A stretch of 64,000 nucleotides of DNA from an uncultured Paracoccus sp. (GCA_934533075.1 CAKTBJ010000004.1:37783-101782), one strand, 5' to 3'. Shown: positions 1-8,302, counted from the first letter of the stretch. Notes: generated by a model from the sequence alone, not told the origin. Made by a program: numbers and translations.

Positions 1-387
1 CTGCACGGCCGCCTGCCAGAAGGCGTTCAACTCCTGCAACTGGCTGTCCTCGGCGCGCTCGCACATCAGGCGGAAGGCGGCGCATTCGATGATCTGGCGC
101 AATTCGTAAAGGTCGAGGATGCCGTCCGTCGACAGGCTGCGCACGAAGAAGCCGCGATTGGGGCGCAGGGTGACGAACCCTTCCGAGGCCAGCCGGTTCA
201 GCGCCTCGCGGACCGGCGTGCGCGACACCCCCATCGACTGGGCGAGGTGCATTTCGTTGACGCGGCTTTCCGGGTGCAGGTGAAACTCGACCAGAAGCCT
301 GCGGATCTCGCGATAGACCCGCTCGCTGCTGTCGGCGGGGCGCCGGACCTCGTCGGGCTTGGCTGGCGTGGTCAGGGCGTCGGTCAT
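1..387 (-). CDS. GntR-family (FCD/FadR-type) transcriptional regulator, C-terminus cut by window edge
   Basis: Only the first 129 codons lie in the window. They hold the complete winged-helix domain: the recognition region reads SMGVSRTPVREALNRLASEG, the classic GntR signature, followed by a wing GFVTLRPNRGFFV and the start of an FCD all-helical ligand domain (DLYELRQIIECAAFRLM). The ATG at 387 is chosen because it directly precedes continuous homology and faces a purine-rich leader. FCD regulators usually bind small organic acids or amino acids and repress an adjacent catabolic operon. It diverges from the ProC-like gene, and a dyad-like TGTATAC site lies between them. By position it is the best candidate regulator of the operons to its right. 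Family assignment is firm; the effector is unknown. Confidence 0.9.
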   Translation of the reverse strand, partial: MTDALTTPAKPDEVRRPADSSERVYREIRRLLVEFHLHPESRVNEMHLAQSMGVSRTPVREALNRLASEGFVTLRPNRGFFVRSLSTDGILDLYELRQIIECAAFRLMCERAEDSQLQELNAFWQAAVQ

Positions 388-440
388 CGGTCCTCCGGGA
401 CGGGCTGGGTTTCGGACCTGTCATCCGCATGCTGTGCAGT

Positions 441-455
441 TTAGTATACACTTGT
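441..455. promoter_or_regulatory. Candidate GntR operator, site 1
   Basis: Read on the minus strand this is ACAAGTGTATACTAA, sharing CAAGTGT-NN-AC with sites at 2074 and 25120. TGTNNACA-type cores are typical of FCD-class GntR regulators. On the gntR strand TATACT (448-443) could be a -10 element, so binding here would fit autoregulation. The second half-site is weak. Inference from motif and position only. Confidence 0.5.
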
Positions 456-503
456 AGGGCATTATCCAAGTATCGGGGCGGCGTTGTGACACGGAGGCAC
501 GGG

Positions 504-1265
504 ATGCGCATCGGGGTGATCGGCGTCGGGCATCTGGCGGCGACGGTGCTGGACGGGTGGCGGCGCTCGGGTCTGGGCGCCGGTTCCGTGGTGCTGTCCC
601 CGCGCGGCAAGGCGCGGGCGCTGGCCGAGGCGCATGGCTATGCCGTCGCCGCCGACAATGCCGATCTGGTGCGGTGCGCGGATGTGGTGCTGCTGGCGGT
701 TCGGCCCGGCGATGCGGCGGCGGCGGTGGCCGGGCTGCCGTGGCGGGCGGGGCAGGTGCTGCTGTCGGCCTGCGCCGGGGTGCCGAATGCGGCGCTGGCG
801 GCCGCCGCGCCGGGTGCGCGGGTCTGCCGGATCATGCCGCTGACCGCCGCCGGCATCGGCGCCAGCCCGATCCCCTGCTTTCCGGCCCCGGATGCGGTGA
901 TGCCGCTGCTGGAACGCCTCGGGCCGGTGATCCCGCTGACCTGCGAGGCGGATTTCGAGACCGCCACCGTCAGCGCCGCGGTCTATGGCTGGGCGCTGTC
1001 GCTGATCGGCACCAGCATCGACTGGGCCGTCGCCCGCGGCCTGCCGCCCGAGGCCGCGCGGCAGTTGACCGGCGCGACCTTCTCCGCCGCGGGCCGGATG
1101 GCGTGCGAGCCGGGGGCCGATCTGGGTGTCCTGCTTTCGGAACTGGTGACGCCGGGCGGCATCACCGAACGCGGCTTGCAGGTGCTGGAGGCCGGGCAGG
1201 TGGCGCAAAGCTGGCAGGCGGCCTCGCGCGCGGTGCTGGACAGGCTGACCGGGACCGGCGGCTGA
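504..1265 (+). CDS. Pyrroline-5-carboxylate reductase-like (ProC-family) oxidoreductase
   Basis: A 253-residue protein starting MRIGVIGVGHLAATVL, a Rossmann GxGxxA nucleotide-binding motif, followed by the ProC-style middle region (VLLAVRPGD, VLLSACAGV) and a C-terminal helical part with the recognisable LLSELVTPGGITERGL, matching the TPGG(T/I)T box of ProC. ATG 504 is preferred over an in-frame start at 429 because the Rossmann fold begins there and a GGAGG lies 7 nt upstream. ProC proteins reduce cyclic imines to amino acids with NAD(P)H. Here the gene neighbours a catabolic regulator and an SDR rather than proline genes, so another cyclic imine or a dehydrogenase role is possible. Family confident, substrate unknown. 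Confidence 0.78.
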   Translation: MRIGVIGVGHLAATVLDGWRRSGLGAGSVVLSPRGKARALAEAHGYAVAADNADLVRCADVVLLAVRPGDAAAAVAGLPWRAGQVLLSACAGVPNAALAAAAPGARVCRIMPLTAAGIGASPIPCFPAPDAVMPLLERLGPVIPLTCEADFETATVSAAVYGWALSLIGTSIDWAVARGLPPEAARQLTGATFSAAGRMACEPGADLGVLLSELVTPGGITERGLQVLEAGQVAQSWQAASRAVLDRLTGTGG

Positions 1266-1268
1266 GCC

Positions 1269-2021
1269 TTACCACGCCGTCATGCCGCCATCGACCACCA
1301 TCACCGAGCCGGTGGCATAGGAGGAGGCATCGCTTGCCAGCCACAGGATGGCGCGGGCGATCTCGACGGGCCGGGCGGTGCGGCCCATCGGCGCGCGGGC
1401 GTTCAGGGCGGCCACGAAGCCCTCCGGGTCGGGATGGCCCGCCAGCATGTCGTCGAAATAGCTTGACCAGGTGGTGCCCGGCGCCACGGCATTGACGCGG
1501 ATGCCGGCGGCGGCGTGATCCAGCGCCATCGCCCGCGTCAGCGCCGCCACCGCGCCCTTGGAGGCCACATAGGCCGCCCGGTCCGCCAGCCCGACAAGGG
1601 CCGCGTTCGACGCGGTGTTGACGATCACCCCGCCGCCCTGCGCCTCCATCAGCGGGATCACGGCGCGCGAGCACAGATAGACCCCCCTGACGTTCACCGC
1701 CATCAGCGCGTCCCAATCGGCTTCCTTGGTGGTGGTGACGCTGCCCCGGATGCCATAGCCGGCATTGTTCACCAGAATGTCGATGCGCCCGAAGCCGGCC
1801 CTGGCCGCCTCGACCATGCCCGCCACATCCGCCGACCGCGACACGTCGCCCGCCACCGCCAGCGCCTGCGGGCCGATCGCCCCGGCGACCAGCCGGGCGC
1901 GCGCGCCGTCGCGATCCGCCACTACCACCTGCGCGCCCTCCTGCGCGAACAGCCGCGCCGTCGCCTCGCCGATCCCCGCGCCCGCGCCGGTAATCAGCGC
2001 CGTCCTGCCCTCAAGCTGCAT
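1269..2021 (-). CDS. SDR-family NAD(P)-dependent oxidoreductase
   Basis: A 250-residue classical short-chain dehydrogenase. It has the cofactor motif TGAGAGIG at residues 11-18, NNAGYG, the catalytic YVASKG (Tyr/Lys) and the C-terminal VVDGGMTAW ending typical of FabG-like enzymes. The start at 2021 (MQLEGRTALITG) is supported by a GGAGG about 8 nt upstream; longer in-frame starts would run through the operator at 2074. It is convergent with the ProC-like gene (3-nt gap) and divergent from the E1-alpha operon, sharing a 100-bp intergenic region that contains the candidate GntR operator, so co-regulation is likely. Substrate unknown. Confidence 0.88.
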   Translation of the reverse strand: MQLEGRTALITGAGAGIGEATARLFAQEGAQVVVADRDGARARLVAGAIGPQALAVAGDVSRSADVAGMVEAARAGFGRIDILVNNAGYGIRGSVTTTKEADWDALMAVNVRGVYLCSRAVIPLMEAQGGGVIVNTASNAALVGLADRAAYVASKGAVAALTRAMALDHAAAGIRVNAVAPGTTWSSYFDDMLAGHPDPEGFVAALNARAPMGRTARPVEIARAILWLASDASSYATGSVMVVDGGMTAW

Positions 2022-2068
2022 CCCGCCCCCTCCGTCTGCGCCCTCAGCACGGCACTCGAAATATCCCC

Positions 2069-2098
2069 TTGTCAAGTGTCTACACTTTTGCATTAGAT
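2069..2098 (+). promoter_or_regulatory. Candidate promoter with embedded GntR operator, site 2
   Basis: AAGTGTCTACACTT at 2074-2087 is a perfect 6-bp inverted repeat with a 2-bp centre. It lies between a possible -35 (TTGTCA, 2069-2074) and a possible -10 (TTAGAT, 2093-2098; spacer 18), so a bound repressor would block the promoter of the 17-kb operon and affect the divergent SDR. The half-site matches sites at 441 and 25120. Promoter elements are inferred by eye. Confidence 0.6.
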
Positions 2099-2121
2099 TG
2101 CCGAAACAGGGCAGGGATGAC

Positions 2122-3105
2122 ATGCGCAACGAGCCTTCGACCGAGGATCATCTGGAGATGCTGCGCCGCATGCTGCTGGTCCGGCATCTGGAGGAGGGGC
2201 TGGGCGCCCTGCACAAGGAGGGGCGCACGCGCGGTCCCATCCACCGCTGCGACGGGCAGGAGGCCGTGGGTATCGGCGCCATGTCCGCGCTGCAACCCGG
2301 CGACAAGGCGGCGACCACGCATCGCGGCCATGCGGTCTATGTCGGCAAGGGCATGCAGATGCGCCCGATCATCGCGGAAATTCTCGGCCGCGCCACCGGC
2401 TCCTGCGCGGGCCGGGCGGGGCATATGCTGATCGCGGATGCCAGCAAGGGGCTGATCGGCGGCAATGCCATCGTCGGCGCCGGCATTCCGGCGGCGGCGG
2501 GCATGGCGCTGTCGGCGCAGATCATGGGCACCGATTCGGTTGCCGTCTGCGTCTTCGGCGACGGCGCCGCCCAGACCGGCATCTGGCACGAGACCATGAA
2601 CATGGCCGCCCTGTGGAAGCTGCCGATGGTCTTCGTGCTGGAGCACAACCAGTTCGGCCTCACGGTGCCGACCCATGTGCAAAGCCCGGTCGATGACCTG
2701 TCGATCCGCGCCGCCGGCTATGGCATCCCTTCGGTGATCGTGGACGGCAACGACGTGGTGGCCGTGCATCGCGCCGTGGCCGACATGGCGGCGCGGGCGC
2801 GGCGCGGCGACGGTCCGGGCTTTGTCGAGTGCAAGACCTATCGGATCGAGGGGTTCTCGACCTCGGACATGGGCGGCTATCAGGACCCCGAGGATATCCG
2901 CCGCTGGAAGGAGCGCGACCCGATCCGGTTGTCCATCCAGGCCCTGCTGCCCGAGGTCGGGCAGGCGCGCATCGACACCCTGCTGGCCGAGGCCGAGGCC
3001 GAGGTGAAGCTGGCCTTCGACGCCGCGCTGTCCGATCCCTTCCCGGAATTCGCCTATGACGAGGCTTGCGCGCCCTATTCCGGCGCCATGCAGGGGGTGA
3101 ACTGA
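2122..3105 (+). CDS. TPP-dependent dehydrogenase E1 component, alpha subunit (acetoin/2-oxoacid type)
   Basis: A 327-residue E1 alpha. The substrate/TPP region THRGH sits at residues 66-70 and the thiamine pyrophosphate motif begins GDGAAQTG at about 146, ending in EHNQFG where most homologues have ENN. It pairs with the beta subunit one base downstream to form the decarboxylase/cleavage component of a 2-oxoacid or acetoin dehydrogenase complex. The hydrolase-type E2 that follows points to the acetoin dehydrogenase (AcoABC) branch, which cleaves a diketone/acyloin into an aldehyde and an acyl-CoA. It is the first gene of a long plus-strand operon. No E3 lipoamide dehydrogenase is present in the window, so that subunit must come from elsewhere. 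Confidence 0.9.
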   Translation: MRNEPSTEDHLEMLRRMLLVRHLEEGLGALHKEGRTRGPIHRCDGQEAVGIGAMSALQPGDKAATTHRGHAVYVGKGMQMRPIIAEILGRATGSCAGRAGHMLIADASKGLIGGNAIVGAGIPAAAGMALSAQIMGTDSVAVCVFGDGAAQTGIWHETMNMAALWKLPMVFVLEHNQFGLTVPTHVQSPVDDLSIRAAGYGIPSVIVDGNDVVAVHRAVADMAARARRGDGPGFVECKTYRIEGFSTSDMGGYQDPEDIRRWKERDPIRLSIQALLPEVGQARIDTLLAEAEAEVKLAFDAALSDPFPEFAYDEACAPYSGAMQGVN

Positions 3106-3106
3106 C

Positions 3107-4081
3107 ATGGCCAGGATGCGATATGCCGAGGCGCTGAACCTTGCCCTGCGCGAGGAGATGGCGGCCGACCCGTCCGTCTTCCTGTTCGGCGAGGACGTGG
3201 GCCGCTATGGCGGTGTGTTCAAGGTGTCCAGGGGCTTGCAGGAGGAGTTCGGCGAAGCCCGCGTCCGCGATACGCCGATCTCCGAACAGGCGCTGACCGC
3301 GATGGCGGTGACGGCGGCGATGACCGGCACCCGCCCGGTGCTGGAAATCATGTATGCCGATTTCCTGCCGCTGACGCTGGATGCGCTCATCAATCAGGCG
3401 TCGATCTACAATTACATCTGGGACGGACAGGTCAGGATGCCGCTGGTCCTGCGCACGCAGGGCGGCGGCGGGGCCGGCGCGGGCGCGCAGCATTCCAAGG
3501 TGCTGGACGGGCTGGTGGCGCATATACCGGGGCTGAAGGTGGTGGCGCCGGTGACGCCGGCCGATGCGCGCGGCATGCTGCGTTCCGCCATCCGCGACGA
3601 CCAGCCGGTGGTCTTCATGGAGCACAAGCTGCTTTACAACCTGCGCGACGAGGTGCCCGAGGACCTGCATTATGTCCCCCTCGGCAAGGCGCGCATGGTC
3701 GTGGAGGGGCGCGACGTGTCGATCTTCGCCACCTCGAAGATGGTGATCGAGGCCGAGAAGGCGGCGGAACTGCTGGCCGCCGACGGGGTGTCGGCCGAGG
3801 TGATCGACCTGCGCAGCCTGCGGCCGCTGGACCTCGACGCGATCCGGGCTTCCGTGGGCAAGACCAACCACGCCGTGGTGGTCAACGAGGGCTGGGGCTT
3901 CTGCGGCTATGCGGCCGAGCTGTCGGCGACGATCATGGACCATTGCTTCGACGACCTGGATGCGCCGGTGGCGCGGGTGACGCTGCCCGACATGCCGATC
4001 CCCTATTCCGAGCCGCTGGAAACCGCCATGCTGCCCAATGCCGCCAAGATCCGCGCCGCCGCGCTGCGGATTCTGGCCTGA
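3107..4081 (+). CDS. TPP-dependent dehydrogenase E1 component, beta subunit
   Basis: A 324-residue transketolase-like beta subunit, beginning MARMRYAEALNLALREEM and containing the conserved FLFGEDVGRYGG and the loop GAGAGAQHSK. The C-terminal transketolase domain carries VIDLRSLRPLD and VVNEGWGFCGYAAEL. The start is one base after the alpha-subunit stop, implying translational coupling. Together with the alpha subunit it forms the heterotetramer that activates TPP. The closest functional classes are pyruvate, branched-chain 2-oxoacid and acetoin dehydrogenases; the sequence alone does not separate them, and the E2 suggests acetoin-like chemistry. Confidence 0.9.
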   Translation: MARMRYAEALNLALREEMAADPSVFLFGEDVGRYGGVFKVSRGLQEEFGEARVRDTPISEQALTAMAVTAAMTGTRPVLEIMYADFLPLTLDALINQASIYNYIWDGQVRMPLVLRTQGGGGAGAGAQHSKVLDGLVAHIPGLKVVAPVTPADARGMLRSAIRDDQPVVFMEHKLLYNLRDEVPEDLHYVPLGKARMVVEGRDVSIFATSKMVIEAEKAAELLAADGVSAEVIDLRSLRPLDLDAIRASVGKTNHAVVVNEGWGFCGYAAELSATIMDHCFDDLDAPVARVTLPDMPIPYSEPLETAMLPNAAKIRAAALRILA

Positions 4082-4091
4082 GGGGGCGGGT

Positions 4092-5396
4092 ATGGCATCC
4101 CATCCCATCACCATCGAGGCCGCCGGCGGCGAATACATGGAATCCGTGCTGGTCGTCGAATGGGTCGTGAAACCGGGCGACCGGGTGCGCGCCGGCCAGC
4201 ATCTGCTGACGGTCGAGACCGCCAAGGCCGCCACCGAGGTCGAGGCCGACCGCGACGGCTGGATCGAAACCCTGCTGGTCCCGGCGGGCGAGGAGGCCCC
4301 CGTGGGCGCGCCGCTGGGGCTGATTTCCGACACCGAACCGGCGGCGACCGAGGCCGCGCCGGCGATCGGGGCGGTCCCCGGCGCGGGGGCCGGCGCCGCC
4401 CCGGCCCCCGCGCTTGCGGCGGAGGCTTCCGTTGCGGCCGGCCTGTCCCCGGCCTCGCCTCCTGTGGCGGCTGCACCGTCGCCTGCGCCGCATGGCGGGC
4501 GCATCATCGCCAGCCCTCTGGCCCGGCGTCTGGCCAGGGCGGCGGGGCTGTCGCTGTCCGCTCTGACCGGCACCGGCCCGCATGGCCGCATCAAGCGCCG
4601 CGATGTCGAGGCGCATCTGGCCGCGCCGCGCCCCGCGCCGGCCCCCGTCGCCTCGCCGGCGGCGGCGGGAAGCACGCCGCTGGTACTGCTGCATGGCTTC
4701 GGCGCGGATCGCAACGGCTTTTCCGCCCTGCGCGCCGCGCTGCCGCCCGAGATCGCCACCATCGCGTTGGACCTGCCCGGCCACGGCCGCGAGGGCGCGC
4801 GCCGCGCCCTCACCCCCGAGGCGCTGGCCGATGACATTGCCGGGCGCCTGCTGGATCAGGGCCACGAAGTCATCCACCTCGCCGGCCATTCGCTGGGCGG
4901 CGCCGTGGCGCTGGCGCTGCTGGGGGGGGGGCGGATCACCGTGCGCTCGCTGACGCTGCTGGCCCCCGGCGGGCTGGGGCTGGAGGTCAATGCCGCCTTC
5001 ATCGGCGGCCTGACCGAGGCCCCCACCCCCGAGGCGCTGGAGCCGCTGCTGCGGCTGATGGTGGCCGATCCCGCCGCGCTGCCGCCGGGCCTCGCCGGCG
5101 CCATGCTGCGCCAGATCGAGCGCGAGAACCTGCGCGAAGCCCAGCAACAGATGGCCGCGCGCCTGTTCCCCGGCGGCGTGCAGGCGTTTGATTTGCGCGA
5201 GGCGCTCGCCCGCGCCACCTGCCCGTTGCGCGTGATCTGGGGCCGCGAGGACCGGGTGATCCCCGCCGCCCATGCGAGCGCCTTGCCGGGCCATGTCGCG
5301 CTGCACCTGCTGCCCGGCATCGGGCATGTGCCGCAGATGGAATGCCCCGAACTGGCCGCAAGGCTGCTGGCCCAGACCGTCCGCTCTGCCGGCTGA
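4092..5396 (+). CDS. Lipoyl/PSBD protein with C-terminal alpha/beta hydrolase (AcoC-like E2)
   Basis: A 434-residue three-part protein. Residues 1-80 are a lipoyl domain with the modified lysine in VETAKAATEVEA (Lys45). An Ala/Pro-rich linker leads to a peripheral-subunit-binding domain at about 136-177 (ASPLARRLAR, GTGPHGRIKRRDVEAHL). Residues 196-434 are an alpha/beta hydrolase with nucleophile elbow GHSLGG (Ser267), acid in WGREDRV and histidine in GIGHVPQ. Normal E2 proteins end in a CoA-acyltransferase core with HxxxDG; here that core is absent, as in AcoC of acetoin dehydrogenase, although AcoC generally lacks an obvious PSBD. The coding sequence contains a run of nine Gs at 4922-4930 with the frame intact. 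Confidence 0.85.
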   Translation: MASHPITIEAAGGEYMESVLVVEWVVKPGDRVRAGQHLLTVETAKAATEVEADRDGWIETLLVPAGEEAPVGAPLGLISDTEPAATEAAPAIGAVPGAGAGAAPAPALAAEASVAAGLSPASPPVAAAPSPAPHGGRIIASPLARRLARAAGLSLSALTGTGPHGRIKRRDVEAHLAAPRPAPAPVASPAAAGSTPLVLLHGFGADRNGFSALRAALPPEIATIALDLPGHGREGARRALTPEALADDIAGRLLDQGHEVIHLAGHSLGGAVALALLGGGRITVRSLTLLAPGGLGLEVNAAFIGGLTEAPTPEALEPLLRLMVADPAALPPGLAGAMLRQIERENLREAQQQMAARLFPGGVQAFDLREALARATCPLRVIWGREDRVIPAAHASALPGHVALHLLPGIGHVPQMECPELAARLLAQTVRSAG

Positions 5397-5407
5397 AAGG
5401 AACCCGG

Positions 5408-5737
5408 ATGATCATCGACCACCGCATTTATACCTGCGCGCCCAACAAGCTGCCCTTGTTCGCAAAGCTTTACGAGGAAGAGGGCCTGCCGCTGCAACGC
5501 AAATACCTGGGAGAGCCGATCGGCTTTTATCAGACCCATATCGGCCCGCTGTCGCGGCTGGTGCATCTGTGGCAATATGAAAGCCTCGCCGACCGCGAGG
5601 CCCGCCGCGACGCGATGGAGGCCGATCCGGCATGGCAGGCCTATCGGCAAAAGGTCAGCCAGACGGACTATCTCGTCGACATGTATAACGAGATCCTCAA
5701 GCCGGTCTCGTTCTTCAAGCCGCAGGGGCAGGAATGA
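5408..5737 (+). CDS. NIPSNAP-family protein
   Basis: A 109-residue protein beginning MIIDHRIYTCAPNKLPLF, with the NIPSNAP/dimeric alpha-beta barrel pattern (Y-E-E-E-G-L, GFYQTHIGPLSRLVHLW, YESLADREARRDAM). Start 5408 follows a GAAAGGA leader. Such proteins are ferredoxin-like dimers that often sit inside bacterial degradation operons; a defined reaction is rarely known. The 4-nt ATGA overlap with the next gene argues for co-translation with the unknown protein downstream. Confidence 0.85.
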   Translation: MIIDHRIYTCAPNKLPLFAKLYEEEGLPLQRKYLGEPIGFYQTHIGPLSRLVHLWQYESLADREARRDAMEADPAWQAYRQKVSQTDYLVDMYNEILKPVSFFKPQGQE

Positions 5738-6624
5738 CCGGCCCGCTGAAGCTGCGCATGACGGTGGATGGCGAGGATTTCGCCATCACCTGCAACGACG
5801 GCGCCCCGCGCACGCAGGCGGCGCTGCGCCGCATCCTGCCGCTGGCGCTGCAACTGCACACGCCCAAGATCGCCGGGGCGCATATCTACTGGCACGCGCC
5901 GCTGGTCGAGGATGTCGAGGGCGGCATCGACGTGCTGGCCGCCCCGCCCGGCGCCTTCATCTATTGGCCGGTGCGGCAGTTCCTGGAAATCACCTACGCG
6001 CCCTTGCAGGCCGAAACCGCCTCGGTGACGGTGCTGGGGCAGCTGGACGGGCCGGTGGACCGGGTGGCGGCGCTGGCCGAACGCCTGCGCGAGGGGCAGG
6101 GCCGGCGGCTGCTGGCCGGCACCCTGACCCGCGCCGACGCCGCCGCCGCCGCCGATCCCGCGCCCGCGCCCGCGACCCGGCTGCCCCCGGCGCTGCTGGC
6201 CGATTGCGCCGCCCTGTGGCGCGCCTGCCCCGAGGAGATCGGGGCCTTGCGCCGCTCGCGCGCGCTGATGCATCCGGTCGGGCCGGTGCTGACCGCCGAA
6301 TCCGAGGCCCGCACCCTGCACGAAACCCTGTGGCGGGTGCGCAGCGATGTTCCCGCCATCGGCGACGGCCCGGCCCGGTTGCTGGCGGCGACGGCGCTGG
6401 ATCGCACGGCCGGGCGGTTGCGCGATTTCTGCCATCTGGAACAGGTGCCGGACGTGCTGTTCCGGCTGGCCGATGCGATGGGCGACGCCGCGCTGCCGCT
6501 GGCCGATGTGCTGACCCTTTCCATCACCACCTCCGGCCGCATCGCCGCATGGCTGGACCTGACGATCCCGTGGAACGACCTGAACGAGGCCTTCCGCGCC
6601 GCGCTGGACGAAGCCGATGGCTGA
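5734..6624 (+). CDS. Uncharacterised protein, possible cyclophilin-like (DUF3830-like) N-terminus
   Basis: A 296-residue protein that I do not firmly recognise. The first about 115 residues (LRMTVDGEDF, APRTQAALRRILPL, GAHIYWHAPL, APPGAFIYWP) resemble the cyclophilin-like DUF3830 proteins found in catabolic operons. Residues 145-296 are largely helical, with conserved-looking RRSRALMHPVGPVL and a C-terminal LDLTIPWNDLNEAF. No signal peptide or membrane segment is seen, so it should be cytoplasmic. It overlaps both neighbours (ATGA at the start, 8 nt at the end), which makes it an integral part of the operon. Function unknown. Confidence 0.7.
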   Translation: MTGPLKLRMTVDGEDFAITCNDGAPRTQAALRRILPLALQLHTPKIAGAHIYWHAPLVEDVEGGIDVLAAPPGAFIYWPVRQFLEITYAPLQAETASVTVLGQLDGPVDRVAALAERLREGQGRRLLAGTLTRADAAAAADPAPAPATRLPPALLADCAALWRACPEEIGALRRSRALMHPVGPVLTAESEARTLHETLWRVRSDVPAIGDGPARLLAATALDRTAGRLRDFCHLEQVPDVLFRLADAMGDAALPLADVLTLSITTSGRIAAWLDLTIPWNDLNEAFRAALDEADG

Positions 6625-7537
6625 GCGCATCGGCATCGTCGGCTTTGGCCTGATCGGCCAGCGTTGGGCGCTGGCCTTTGCCGAGGCCGGCCATGAAGTC
6701 AGCGCCTGTGACCCCGACCCCGCGCAATGGGACCGCTTCACCGCCGCCCGCCCGGCGCTGGAGGCCGATATGCGCGCCCTGCGCGACACCCCGCCGGCAC
6801 CGGGGCCGATCAGCTTTTCCACCGACATGGCCGGGGCGCTGGCCGGCGTGGACTTCGTGCAGGAAAACGGTCCCGAGCGGCTGGACCTGAAACAGGCCCT
6901 GCTGGCGGAAATCGAAGACCATGTGCGCGACGAGGTGGTCATCGCCTCCTCCTCCTCCGCCCTGATCGTCTCGGACATGCAGGCGCATTGCCGGCTGCCG
7001 GGGCGGGTGGTGCTGGGCCATCCCTTCAACCCCGCGCATCTGATGCCGCTGGTCGAGGTGGTCGGCGGCGCCCGGACCGACCCCGCCGCCTGCACCCGCG
7101 CCCGTGATCTGTATACGTCCATCGGCAAGAAGCCGGTGATGCTGAACCGCGAGGTCACCGGCCATATCGCCCTGCGCCTGATGGGCGGCATGTGGCGCGA
7201 GGCCATCGCCATGATCCGCGAGGGCGTGGCCTCGGCCGAGGATATCGACCGTGCCTTCATCTACGGGCCGGGGGTGAAATGGACGTTGCAGGGGTCTTTC
7301 ATCTCGAACCATCTCGGCGCGGACGGGATCGAGGATTTCCTGCGCAAATACGGCCCGACCTATCGGGCGATCTGGGACGATCTGGGCGATGCCGCGCTGG
7401 ACGAGCGGACGGCGGCGCTGGTCGCCGCCTCGACCCGTGCCGCCGTGGCCGGGCGCGACGATGACGACCTGCGGCGCGAGCGCGATGCCGGGCTGGTCGA
7501 GATGCTGCGCGTGGTTGCGCGGCATGGCGCATTGTAG
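6617..7537 (+). CDS. 3-hydroxyacyl-CoA dehydrogenase / carnitine-dehydrogenase-type NAD-binding protein
   Basis: A 306-residue member of the 3-hydroxyacyl-CoA dehydrogenase superfamily. It has the Rossmann motif GFGLIG at residues 9-14, the catalytic-region signature GHPFNPAHLMPLVEVV (catalytic His) and the helical C-domain beginning LNREVTGHIALRLMGG. At about 306 residues with a single short C-domain it resembles L-carnitine dehydrogenase, lambda-crystallin/L-gulonate dehydrogenase and short 3-hydroxybutyryl-CoA dehydrogenases. It should oxidise a 3-hydroxy acid or 3-hydroxyacyl-CoA in the pathway. It overlaps the preceding gene by 8 nt. Substrate not determinable from sequence. Confidence 0.85.
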   Translation: MAERIGIVGFGLIGQRWALAFAEAGHEVSACDPDPAQWDRFTAARPALEADMRALRDTPPAPGPISFSTDMAGALAGVDFVQENGPERLDLKQALLAEIEDHVRDEVVIASSSSALIVSDMQAHCRLPGRVVLGHPFNPAHLMPLVEVVGGARTDPAACTRARDLYTSIGKKPVMLNREVTGHIALRLMGGMWREAIAMIREGVASAEDIDRAFIYGPGVKWTLQGSFISNHLGADGIEDFLRKYGPTYRAIWDDLGDAALDERTAALVAASTRAAVAGRDDDDLRRERDAGLVEMLRVVARHGAL

Positions 7538-7546
7538 GGGGAAGGC

Positions 7547-8302
7547 ATGAAACCGGATTATGCAACCGCATTGGTGACCGGCGCCTCGCGCGGGATCGGC
7601 GCGGCGATCTGCCGGGCGCTGGTCGCCGAGGGGCTGGCGGTCCACGCCTTGGCCCGCGACGGCGCTGCGCTGGACGCGCTGGCGGCGGAGCTTGGGCCGA
7701 ACCTGCGCCCGCTGGAATGCGACGTGATGGACAGCGCCGCGATCATGGACAGGGTGCCCGGCCTCGATGTCGATGTGCTGGTGAACAATGCCGGCGGCGT
7801 CGGCTCGGTCCGGCCGCTCTGGGAGCAGGAAGCGGCGGAAACCGCCCGCACCATCGCCCTGAACCTCACCGCGCCGCTGCAACTGACGCAGGCGGTGCTG
7901 CCGGGGATGATCGCGCGCGGGCGCGGCCATGTCGTCAACCTGTGCAGCATCGCCGGCCAGGGCGCGCTGGCCGGCACCACGGTCTACGGCGCCGCCAAGG
8001 CCGGGCTGGCGCAGGCGGGCCGCGCGCTGCGCTATGACCTTGCCGGCCGCAACATCCGCGTGACCGACATTTCCCCCGGCCGCGTCGAGACCGAATTCTA
8101 CCTCAGCGCCTTCGGCGGCGATGCCGGGACGCTGAAGGACCGCATGTATACCCGCCAGCGCCCGCTGCTGGCCGAGGATATCGCCGCCGTCGTGCTGGCC
8201 GCGCTGCATATGCCGGCGCGCGCGAACATCACCGAGCTGACCATCTCGCCCACCGACCAGGCGCTGGGCGGGCATGTCTATCCCGACCGCGACCCCGCCT
8301 AG
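7547..8302 (+). CDS. SDR-family oxidoreductase
   Basis: A 251-residue classical SDR: TGASRGIG at residues 11-18, NNAGG at 80-84, catalytic Ser134, Tyr147 and Lys151 in YGAAK. The C-terminal segment ITELTISPTDQ matches the FabG/YdfG-like family. It starts 9 nt after the previous stop with a GGGGAAGG ribosome-binding site. It is a second reductase of the operon, distinct from the minus-strand SDR at 1269-2021, and probably acts on a keto or hydroxy intermediate. Confidence 0.88.
   Translation: MKPDYATALVTGASRGIGAAICRALVAEGLAVHALARDGAALDALAAELGPNLRPLECDVMDSAAIMDRVPGLDVDVLVNNAGGVGSVRPLWEQEAAETARTIALNLTAPLQLTQAVLPGMIARGRGHVVNLCSIAGQGALAGTTVYGAAKAGLAQAGRALRYDLAGRNIRVTDISPGRVETEFYLSAFGGDAGTLKDRMYTRQRPLLAEDIAAVVLAALHMPARANITELTISPTDQALGGHVYPDRDPA

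Noticed and set aside
4922-4930. Frameshift at the G9 tract
   Set aside because: The reading frame continues through the hydrolase with the triad intact, so the present tract length is compatible with a functional gene.
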